In this document: one piece after another, positions 1 through 5,008 of the stretch
Numbering within the stretch: the stretch's first letter is position 1
Layout of the letters: the number at the start of each line of letters is the position of its first letter
Origin: JBBRLG01 sp038231495
GTDB lineage: Bacteria > Planctomycetota > Planctomycetia > Gemmatales > Gemmataceae
DNA: 5,008 nt
Reading direction: 5' to 3'
Assembly (NCBI GenBank): GCA_038231495.1
Contig: JBBRLG010000550.1
Location: 1 to 5,008 of the forward strand
Program-made: the position numbers and the translations under genes
Notes under the pieces: generated by a model
The model's database searches: none
What the model was told of the DNA's origin: nothing
Seen by the model: the letters and a program-made list of their open reading frames with translations, nothing else

Positions 1-2
1 CT

Positions 3-1571
3 CTATTCCCACGGCTAAGTAATAATCTCTCTTGCCATATATTACTGCTCGTCCTGTATTGTGCAATTCTCTTCTTCTATGGCATCAACACCGGCCCGTT
101 CTATCGCACCGAATCGCTGCGTGCCATCGTCGCGCGGGAATTCTTGCGCACCGGCAACTGGGTTGTGCCGACCCTCTACGGCGAACCGCTCCTGACGAAG
201 CCGCCGGGACACTACGCGGCCATTGCCCTGGCGAGTTTGCCGGGCGGAACCGTTACGGAGTGGTCGGCAAGACTCCCCTCCGCACTCGCGGCTAGTATTA
301 CCGTCTGCATTTTCTATTGCTGGTTCGGGCGCGCTCTCGGCCGGCGCGCAGGACTGCTCGCCGCCTCGATTGTACCGGCTTCTTTCATGTGGCTGGACCG
401 CGTTCCCAGCGCCGAAATCGACATGGTGCAACTCGCCTGGGTCGTCGCCTCCCTGTATTGCTTTTACCGCGCGCTCGAACATAGCGAACAGCACATAACC
501 TCTACGCGGACGGCGGGTGGGTGGTTGGTCGCCGCCTTGGTGTGTGTGGCCGGCGGCGTGTTGACGAAATGGACCGCTCCCCTTTTCTTCTACGGAACCA
601 TTATACCCTTCCTTTGGTGGCGCGGGCGGCTGCGCATGTTATTCTCTCTACCTCACCTTTTGGGGATTGCCATTACCTGTGCCGTCGTCGGCGTGTGGAT
701 GGGCGCCGTCGTGCAGTGTGTCGGTTGGGAACGGTTACGCGACACGATATGCCAGGAGGCGTTGCCAAAACTCCTCCCCGGCCAGCGCGACCGGGCGTAC
801 CCCTGGCACGAAGTGTTGCTCCTTCCGCTTGGGCTGGTCGTCGCAAACCTGCCGTGGTCTGCCTTCGCGCTCGTCACGCTGGTGCCGCGGATTTCCCAAC
901 CTTGGGACGCCAACGCGAAACGGCTGTTGCAGTTTTTTCACTGTTGGCTTTGGCCCAACCTCTTGTTCTGGAGTGTCGTTCCCAATCACGCACCCCGCCA
1001 TAGTTTCCCGCTCGCCCCGGCGTTTGCCGGCCTCGCGGCGTTGGTCTGGATCGCTTATTTGCGCACGCATTCTTTGGCGAGCCGGGATCGTAAGCGACCG
1101 GAGGTTGTCACTGAAACGCACTGCGGTCGCTTACGCTCACGGCTCGCCAATAAGTTAATGACTCCAACGTTCGCTTTCGTCACCATCATTATAACAATTG
1201 TCGTCGTCAAAATTGGCTTTATGTCTTTCGTCGTCCCGGAGCGGACGCGCCTGCGTCAACCGCGCGAAAAGGGCGAATTGTTGGCCCAACTCGTGCCGCC
1301 GGAAACGATGCTCTATCTCTTCAAGGTAAAAGACGAAGGTATCCTGTTTTATTACGACCGACCGGCGCGCCGGCTGCCGAAGCCGGCGGCGCTGCCGGAG
1401 CAGGACGAACCGTACTATTGCATTCTGACCGAAGCCGAGTGGTGGCGGTGGCGGGACGTGACGACCGGCGAAACGGTTCGCGAAATGACGGACGAACAAG
1501 GGGCCGTTCTGCTGCTGGTACGCCTACGCTTCGTGTCGTCGCCCGTAAAGGTGACGGCGGACAATTGGTAG
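3..1571 (+). CDS. Glycosyltransferase family 39 (ArnT/PMT-like) membrane protein, 5' partial
   Basis: Integral membrane glycosyltransferase that probably moves a sugar from a polyprenyl-phosphate donor to a lipid or protein acceptor on the outer face of the cytoplasmic membrane. The reading frame is open from the first complete codon (position 3), giving 522 residues. No ATG or GTG occurs in frame before residue 48 (a TTG), so the start is upstream of the window. Numbering from the first codon, a membrane helix spans about 13-28. It is followed by TESLRA (36-41), in the place of the acidic motif of the first periplasmic loop, then LTKPP (64-68) and PSAEIDM (135-141), all typical of this family. 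Many hydrophobic segments follow, the last about 390-410, then a soluble C-terminal tail. Residues 358-383 are encoded by a palindromic repeat (1074-1150) lying in a loop between two helices. The family call is firm; donor and acceptor cannot be told. Confidence 0.85.
   Translation, partial: LFPRLSNNLSCHILLLVLYCAILFFYGINTGPFYRTESLRAIVAREFLRTGNWVVPTLYGEPLLTKPPGHYAAIALASLPGGTVTEWSARLPSALAASITVCIFYCWFGRALGRRAGLLAASIVPASFMWLDRVPSAEIDMVQLAWVVASLYCFYRALEHSEQHITSTRTAGGWLVAALVCVAGGVLTKWTAPLFFYGTIIPFLWWRGRLRMLFSLPHLLGIAITCAVVGVWMGAVVQCVGWERLRDTICQEALPKLLPGQRDRAYPWHEVLLLPLGLVVANLPWSAFALVTLVPRISQPWDANAKRLLQFFHCWLWPNLLFWSVVPNHAPRHSFPLAPAFAGLAALVWIAYLRTHSLASRDRKRPEVVTETHCGRLRSRLANKLMTPTFAFVTIIITIVVVKIGFMSFVVPERTRLRQPREKGELLAQLVPPETMLYLFKVKDEGILFYYDRPARRLPKPAALPEQDEPYYCILTEAEWWRWRDVTTGETVREMTDEQGAVLLLVRLRFVSSPVKVTADNW
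1074..1150. repeat. REP-like palindromic repeat inside the glycosyltransferase gene
   Basis: Two 27-base arms (1074-1100 and 1124-1150) are reverse complements with 25 of 27 positions matching; the mismatches are at 1085 and 1088 of the left arm. A 23-base loop separates them. The arms contain GGCGAGCCG and GTAAGCGACCG. From memory, this core is a frequent intergenic palindrome in planctomycete genomes; I could not check this. Here it is translated without a stop, giving a hydrophilic Arg/Lys-rich stretch between two hydrophobic segments. The palindrome is directly visible; its membership of a dispersed family is recall. Confidence 0.75.
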
Positions 1572-1585
1572 AAACGGCCCCGAAA

Positions 1586-2833
1586 TTACCGCCGGCCGCC
1601 GCCAAGGAGCGGCCCTTGCCGGTTCTGCGTGAAGAACAGGTCGATGCCGATGACCACCCCCAACAGCAGCAGTTTGTGCCGGGGTTTCTTCTCCGCCAGC
1701 TGGGTGAAGGTGATGTAAAAGCTGCCGCCGCGCGGCGCCCAACGCAGCACGATCCGTTTCTCGTACACCGCCTGCGACATTGTTTCGGCCAGCTTCTTGC
1801 CGTCCGGCGTCGAGTAAACGCACTTGCCCTTGCCCCACGCCGCCAGCATCTTGGCGACTTTGCGATTGTTGTGGTCGCTGATCCACACCGGCTTACTCAT
1901 CAGCGTCGAGAACGGTTGGATTTCAAACGAACCGAGCAGCTCGTCGTCGGCGTCGAAGATGTCCGCCCTGGAAGTCCACAAGTGCGGCGGTCGTTTGATC
2001 GTCAGCACCAAATCGCGGCGACGGCCTTCCAAGATCTCGATGCGCGTCGGCACCAGGCTGTTGCCGACGAACAAGCGCAGCACCGCCGCCGCGTCGTCTT
2101 TTTTCTCCAGCGCTTCGCCGAGGTGCTTCTTGGTCCGGCCGTGGAGCAGGTTGTAGGCGTTGTTGATCGAGAACATGCCCGACTGGCCCTGCACGAAGAG
2201 CGCGGACGGTTTCAGCAGCTTGAACCCGAACGGCGAATCGGCGGCGGCGACTTCCTCGACCGCTTCAACCTCCTCCACTTCTTCCAGGTCGTCCACTTCT
2301 TCCAGGTCGTCAACGTCGTCCTCGACCGCCTCGACTTCCACGATCTCGTCTTCGTCCACTGCTTCCACTTCAACCGGCTCGTCCTCCGTGGCGAGTTCGA
2401 GGTCCGGTATCTTTTTGACCTTGGCCGGCGGTTCGTCCTCGACGACCTCGAAGTCGTCAAACACTTCCTCCTCGTCTACCAATTGCGTGAGCGGGACGGG
2501 GTCGTCGTCGCCCTGCAAGGAGACGTTTTCCATGTCATGGTGCAGCCGGTCGCGGTCGTCCGGCGGCGGTTCGTCCGCTTTATCCAGGTCCATGTTCGGA
2601 AACGGCGACGGATCGACTTTGGTTTTGGCCGGCGGCAAGTCGGGCTGGTCGAGGTCCAGATTGGGAAAGGCCGACGGCGCCGGAGCCTTCGGCGGCGCGG
2701 TCGGTGGCACCAGCGCGTCGGCCGTGATGAGCACGGACGTACCGCAACCGGGACACTTGAGCGTGTGGCCGACGAGCTTGTCCGGCCCTTTCAACTTGGC
2801 TTTACACTGCGGGCAGCGCGTCGCAACAGGCAT
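1586..2833 (-). CDS. Zinc ribbon, acidic linker and scramblase/LURP-one-like domain protein
   Basis: A 415-residue protein in three parts. Residues 7-30 form a zinc ribbon with paired cysteines (C7, C10, C27, C30). Residues 40-200 are a Pro- then Asp/Glu-rich, probably disordered linker with two copies of FPN-x-DLD-xx-D-x-PP (57-69 and 79-91) and tandem DDLEEV. Residues 210-380 resemble bacterial phospholipid-scramblase-related/LURP-one proteins (tubby-like fold): LGEALE, LVPTRIEI, VLTIKRP, ADIFDADDELLGSF and STPDGKKL occur in the expected order. A hydrophobic helix at 387-401 ends the fold, as in that family, and may anchor it to the membrane. The ATG at 2833 is chosen over an in-frame TTG at 2947 because the ribbon starts just after it, GAGAAG lies 6 bases upstream, and a good promoter lies inside the longer version. 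The gene converges on the glycosyltransferase with 14 bases between stops. Its cellular role is unknown; scramblase activity should not be assumed. Confidence 0.82.
   Translation of the reverse strand: MPVATRCPQCKAKLKGPDKLVGHTLKCPGCGTSVLITADALVPPTAPPKAPAPSAFPNLDLDQPDLPPAKTKVDPSPFPNMDLDKADEPPPDDRDRLHHDMENVSLQGDDDPVPLTQLVDEEEVFDDFEVVEDEPPAKVKKIPDLELATEDEPVEVEAVDEDEIVEVEAVEDDVDDLEEVDDLEEVEEVEAVEEVAAADSPFGFKLLKPSALFVQGQSGMFSINNAYNLLHGRTKKHLGEALEKKDDAAAVLRLFVGNSLVPTRIEILEGRRRDLVLTIKRPPHLWTSRADIFDADDELLGSFEIQPFSTLMSKPVWISDHNNRKVAKMLAAWGKGKCVYSTPDGKKLAETMSQAVYEKRIVLRWAPRGGSFYITFTQLAEKKPRHKLLLLGVVIGIDLFFTQNRQGPLLGGGRR
2274..2309. repeat. Perfect 18-bp tandem duplication in the acidic linker
   Basis: The 18-base unit at 2274-2291 is repeated without change at 2292-2309. 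On the minus strand it adds one extra DDLEEV block (about residues 175-186) to the acidic linker. Identity at third codon positions points to a recent slippage event, so linker length may vary between strains. Confidence 0.85.
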
Positions 2834-2891
2834 GACAATCTTCTCGGCTTCCGGTTTGGCACAACGGCGACGAAGTTTCGGGAGACTGTCT

Positions 2892-2920
2892 ATGTTATCG
2901 GCGGCCGGTTTCGCGGTCAA
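2892..2920 (-). promoter_or_regulatory. Candidate sigma70-type promoter for the zinc-ribbon gene
   Basis: Read on the minus strand, TTGACC (2920-2915) is five of six to the -35 consensus. After a 17-base spacer, TAACAT (2897-2892) is four of six to the -10 consensus. Transcription would begin near 2885, leaving a leader of about 50 bases before the ATG at 2833. This is motif reading only; planctomycete promoter preferences are less well known than those of E. coli. Confidence 0.45.
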
Positions 2921-2950
2921 AAGTTCGTAACCGTTCACCGGCAGCAACTT

Positions 2951-2982
2951 CTCCCCCCCTTACGAAGGGGGGGTAGGGGGGG
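2951..2982 (+). repeat. C-run/G-run hairpin repeat, left copy
   Basis: The layout is CT, seven C, TTACGAA, seven G, TA, seven G. The first part folds into a 9-bp stem (seven C plus TT against AA plus seven G) with a three-base ACG loop. The two G7 runs separated by TA also fit a four-run G-quadruplex pattern on the plus strand, if each run is split by one loop base. Its inverted partner lies at 3012-3044. Confidence 0.8.
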
Positions 2983-3011
2983 TCGAGAACGGAAGTTCGC
3001 GGTCATGGCAT

Positions 3012-3044
3012 CCACCCCCCCGCCCCCCTTCGTAAGGGGGGGAG
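3012..3044 (-). repeat. C-run/G-run hairpin repeat, right copy (inverted)
   Basis: Read on the minus strand it is CT, seven C, TTACGAA, six G, C, seven G, T. This is nearly identical to the left copy at 2951-2982, with the TA spacer replaced by a single C and one G fewer. It forms its own 8-bp stem with a three-base loop. The two copies, 29 bp apart in opposite orientation, could also pair with each other as a stem of 20 bp or more. Confidence 0.8.
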
Positions 3045-3096
3045 TAAGCCGTTACAAAAGTTCATGGTTCCGGGGTCGATGCAACCGGAGCCGGAC

Positions 3097-3124
3097 TTGC
3101 TTCAGCGTAGGGTCAGTGTACGAT
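3097..3124 (+). promoter_or_regulatory. Weak promoter candidate for the radical SAM / H-protein operon
   Basis: TTGCTT (3097-3102) and TACGAT (3119-3124) are separated by 16 bases. They match the -35 and -10 consensus at three and four of six positions. It is the best-placed pair I found between the hairpin repeats and the ATG at 3199, but the match is poor. Confidence 0.2.
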
Positions 3125-3198
3125 GAAATAGGTCGCCCCTCCTACCCCGCACCCGCCTCGGTCGCACCGGACCGCCGTTTCCCGTTCGAGGTACCCCC

Positions 3199-4518
3199 AT
3201 GCCGGAAGTCGCACAAGAGAAAACCGGCCTCGGCAACTATTTCGTGGCCAACTACCCGCCGTTCTCGTTCTGGAAGCCGACCTATTTGGCCGACGCGCAC
3301 GCCGCGCTGAACGCCGCCCCGGACCCCGCAACGCCGCTCGGCCTCTACCTGCACATTCCGTTTTGCCGGAAACGCTGTAAATTCTGCTACTTTCGCGTCT
3401 ACACCGACAAGAACTCCCGCGACGTGGAGGTTTACACCGACGCGCTCGTCAAGGAAGTGACGCTGTACAGCCAGATGCCGCTCGTCGCTGGTCGCGACCT
3501 GAAGTACGTCTACTTCGGCGGCGGCACTCCGTCGTACCTGAGCAGCACGCAACTGCGCGACCTCATGGGCCGACTGCAACAGGCGTTGCCGTGGCACGGC
3601 GTCGAGGAAGTGACGTTCGAGTGCGAGCCGGGCACGTTGCAGGAACACAAGCTGCAAACGCTGCGGGAACTCGGCGTGACGCGCCTCAGCCTGGGCATCG
3701 AGAACTTCGACCACGACATCCTCGAATACAACGGCCGGGCGCATCATGAGGAAGAAATCTACCGCGCCTACAACTGGGCGCGCGAGTTCGGCTTCGAGCA
3801 AATCAACATCGATTTGATTGCCGGCATGGTCGGCGAGTCGTGGCCCAACTGGCGCACGTGCGTCGAAAAAACCATCGCGCTCGATCCGGACAGCATCACG
3901 ATTTACCAGATGGAACTGCCGTTCAACACCACGTTTTCCCAGGAATTGAAGCTGGTCGGCCAGGACGAGCCGCGCCGCGATTTCGCCGACTGGCCGACCA
4001 AGCGCGACTGGGTGAACTACGCCTTCGACACCCTGACCGCCGCCGGCTACGAGGTGTCGAGCGCTTATACGCTCGTAAAAGATCGGAATAAGACCAAATT
4101 CGTCTACCGCGACAGTCTCTGGCACGGGGCGGACATGCTCGGCACCGGCGTGGCGTCGTTCGGCCACGTCCACGGCGTTCACGTCCAGAACGTCGATACC
4201 TGGGAGCGCTACGTCGAGTTGCTCGACCGCGGCGAGTTGCCGTTGGGCCGGGCGCTGCCGGTGGCGCCGCGCGAATTGCTCATCCGCGAGATGATCCTGC
4301 AATTGAAAACGGGACATCTGGAACGCGACTACTTTCAGGAAAAGTTCGGCGTGGACATCCTCGATGCATTCGCGGAGGGCTTCGACCACCTGGCCGACGC
4401 GGGCTTCCTGACGAAGGCGGACGAGGGCGTCGAGCTGACGCGGGCCGGCCTGCTTCAGATCGACCGCCAGCTGCCGGCGTTCTTCGATGCGCAGTACCGG
4501 GGCAGTCGATATACCTAA
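3199..4518 (+). CDS. Radical SAM enzyme, HemN/HemW-like (coproporphyrinogen III oxidase family), non-canonical
   Basis: A 439-residue cytoplasmic radical SAM protein, slightly longer than typical HemW (about 380). YLHIPFC then C60 and C63 (C56, C60, C63) bind the 4Fe-4S cluster; GGGTP (107-111) contacts SAM; ECEPG (141-145), LSLGIENF (163-170) and INIDLIAGM (202-210) are the later barrel strands of the HemN/HemW group. A C-terminal region (about 350-425) resembles the HemN C-terminal helical domain. Two departures matter. The HNxxYW motif tied to haem binding in HemW reads YRDSLW (303-308), and the usual GVQSF is GIENF. Hence neither haem chaperone nor coproporphyrinogen oxidase is assured, although automatic annotation would probably use one of these names. 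The ATG is supported by GAGGT six bases upstream. The stop lies 4 bases before the next gene, suggesting one operon with the H-like protein. The family is firm, the substrate unknown. Confidence 0.92.
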   Translation: MPEVAQEKTGLGNYFVANYPPFSFWKPTYLADAHAALNAAPDPATPLGLYLHIPFCRKRCKFCYFRVYTDKNSRDVEVYTDALVKEVTLYSQMPLVAGRDLKYVYFGGGTPSYLSSTQLRDLMGRLQQALPWHGVEEVTFECEPGTLQEHKLQTLRELGVTRLSLGIENFDHDILEYNGRAHHEEEIYRAYNWAREFGFEQINIDLIAGMVGESWPNWRTCVEKTIALDPDSITIYQMELPFNTTFSQELKLVGQDEPRRDFADWPTKRDWVNYAFDTLTAAGYEVSSAYTLVKDRNKTKFVYRDSLWHGADMLGTGVASFGHVHGVHVQNVDTWERYVELLDRGELPLGRALPVAPRELLIREMILQLKTGHLERDYFQEKFGVDILDAFAEGFDHLADAGFLTKADEGVELTRAGLLQIDRQLPAFFDAQYRGSRYT

Positions 4519-4522
4519 CCGA

Positions 4523-4984
4523 ATGCCAGACGACCGCACATTCATGATGGGCAAATTCCCGGCGGTGTTGCCGGGGTCGCTGCGCTACGCGCGCAACCAC
4601 ATGTGGGCCAGGCCGCACGGCGACGGCTATCGCTTCGGCTTCACCACCTACGCCATTCGGCTGATGCAGGACGTGTACTTCCTCGACTGGCAGGTGAGCG
4701 CCGGCGACGTCGTTGAGCTGCTGCAATCGATCGGCCACATCGAAACCTCGAAGGCAGTCTCGGACCTGTTCGCGCCGGTCGCGGGCACGATTACCGAGTT
4801 CAACGCGGCGGTCCTCGACGACCCGTCCGGCATCAACGTGGACGGCTACGGCGACGGTTGGTTGTTCGCCCTGACGTGCCGGGGCGATACACTAATGTCG
4901 GTAGCGGAATACGAACAGTATCTGGCCGACAACTGGGAAAAGACCCAGCGGCTAATCAAGGGCAAGATCAACACCGAGGAATGA
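4523..4984 (+). CDS. Glycine cleavage H-protein (GcvH)-like lipoyl carrier
   Basis: A 153-residue protein with the H-protein fold. NHMWARP (25-31) replaces the usual HEW start of the fold, and TTYAIRLMQDVYFLDW (41-56) replaces TDYAQ-ALGDIVYVELP. IETSKAVSDLFAPVAG (73-88) carries K77 (codon 4751-4753) at the place of the lipoylated lysine of GcvH (ES-x-KA-x-SD-x-YAPV-x-G). INVDGYGDGWLF (104-115) matches the conserved N-x-D-x-YG-x-GWL segment. GcvH shuttles the aminomethyl group between the P, T and L proteins, but no gcvT, gcvP or lpd is in view, so its partner may instead be the radical SAM enzyme just upstream. The start at 4523 is 4 bases after that gene's stop; no Shine-Dalgarno is evident, so translation is probably coupled. 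An in-frame ATG at 4487 would overlap the upstream gene, and those at 4544 and 4547 would drop only a few residues. Lipoylation is inferred. Confidence 0.88.
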   Translation: MPDDRTFMMGKFPAVLPGSLRYARNHMWARPHGDGYRFGFTTYAIRLMQDVYFLDWQVSAGDVVELLQSIGHIETSKAVSDLFAPVAGTITEFNAAVLDDPSGINVDGYGDGWLFALTCRGDTLMSVAEYEQYLADNWEKTQRLIKGKINTEE

Positions 4985-5008
4985 GCCGCGACCATGAGCC
5001 GACAACGC
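4981..5008 (+). CDS. Possible start of the next gene in the operon (3' partial)
   Basis: An ATG at 4981 overlaps the H-like gene's TGA in an ATGA arrangement and stays open to the window end (MSRDHEPTT). A second ATG at 4994, in another frame, also stays open (MSRQR). GAGGA at 4976-4980 is too close to the first and rather far (13 bases) from the second, so I cannot choose. Too little sequence is present to name the product. Confidence 0.35.

Larger units (their letters stand above)
2834..3198. other. Divergent intergenic region (365 bp)
   Basis: This stretch separates the minus-strand zinc-ribbon gene from the plus-strand radical SAM gene. Its left part carries the minus-strand promoter candidate, its middle (2951-3044) the inverted pair of C-run/G-run hairpins, and its right part a weak plus-strand promoter candidate and a Shine-Dalgarno sequence. 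I see no convincing small gene, tRNA or riboswitch in it. Open frames across it are continuations of antisense frames of the flanking genes. Confidence 0.7.

Noticed and set aside
144..146. TTG at 144 as the start of the glycosyltransferase
   Set aside because: The upstream codons encode the first membrane helix and the TESLRA motif of the family, so the gene begins before the window.
1362..1373. 12-bp perfect palindrome CCGGCGCGCCGG in the glycosyltransferase gene
   Set aside because: Short GC palindromes are expected in GC-rich coding sequence, and there is no loop, partner or second copy.
1572..1585. Bidirectional terminator between the convergent stops
   Set aside because: The 14-base gap and its flanks contain no convincing stem followed by a T-run.
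2160..2930. A 256-codon Ser/Thr-rich plus-strand frame
   Set aside because: The Ser/Thr repeats are the antisense reading of the acidic linker codons; no family motif or independent start signal is present.
2951..3044. CRISPR-like repeat pair
   Set aside because: There are only two units, in inverted orientation, each a self-contained hairpin, with no regular spacers and no cas genes.
1418..3310. A 630-codon open frame on the plus strand across the zinc-ribbon gene
   Set aside because: It is antisense to a gene with a clear zinc ribbon and scramblase-like domain, overlaps both neighbours and crosses the hairpin repeats. Its Arg/His/Val-rich composition is typical of a GC-rich shadow frame.
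3142..4554. A 470-codon minus-strand frame opposite the radical SAM gene
   Set aside because: It mirrors the codons of a gene with strong family motifs and has no recognisable domain of its own.

Overview
The window looks like a piece of a GC-rich planctomycete chromosome, probably of the Gemmata/Pirellula type. This is inferred from the protein styles, not from a marker gene. Pointers are a family-39-like glycosyltransferase with the TES-LRA...LTKPP N-terminal signature typical of that phylum, a small CxxC...CxxC ribbon joined to a long acidic linker, and hairpin repeats of kinds I recall as common in such genomes. No rRNA, tRNA, CRISPR, insertion sequence or phage gene is visible.

Layout: (1) 3-1571, plus strand: the body and C-terminus of a membrane glycosyltransferase whose start lies just outside the window. 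A palindromic repeat of about 77 bp (1074-1150) is read through in frame inside it. (2) 1586-2833, minus strand, converging on gene 1 with only 14 bp between stops: a three-part protein made of a zinc ribbon, an acidic linker and a scramblase/LURP-one-like domain with a C-terminal hydrophobic helix. A good sigma70-type promoter lies upstream at 2892-2920. (3) 2834-3198: a divergent intergenic region with two C-run/G-run hairpins in inverted orientation. (4) 3199-4518 and 4523-4984, plus strand: a tight pair made of a HemN/HemW-like radical SAM enzyme and a diverged glycine-cleavage H-protein-like lipoyl carrier. A third gene probably starts at the window edge (ATGA overlap at 4981, or ATG at 4994).

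The most interesting part is the last pair. The radical SAM protein keeps the 4Fe-4S motif (CxxxCxxC) but lacks the HNxxYW motif associated with haem binding in HemW, and has GIENF where HemW usually has GVQSF. Its partner keeps the lysine that is lipoylated in GcvH but is otherwise diverged, and no other glycine-cleavage gene is in view. I infer that the two may work together, for example a radical SAM enzyme that acts on, or draws electrons or one-carbon units through, a lipoyl-carrier protein. The sequence alone shows only that they are adjacent and probably co-translated.
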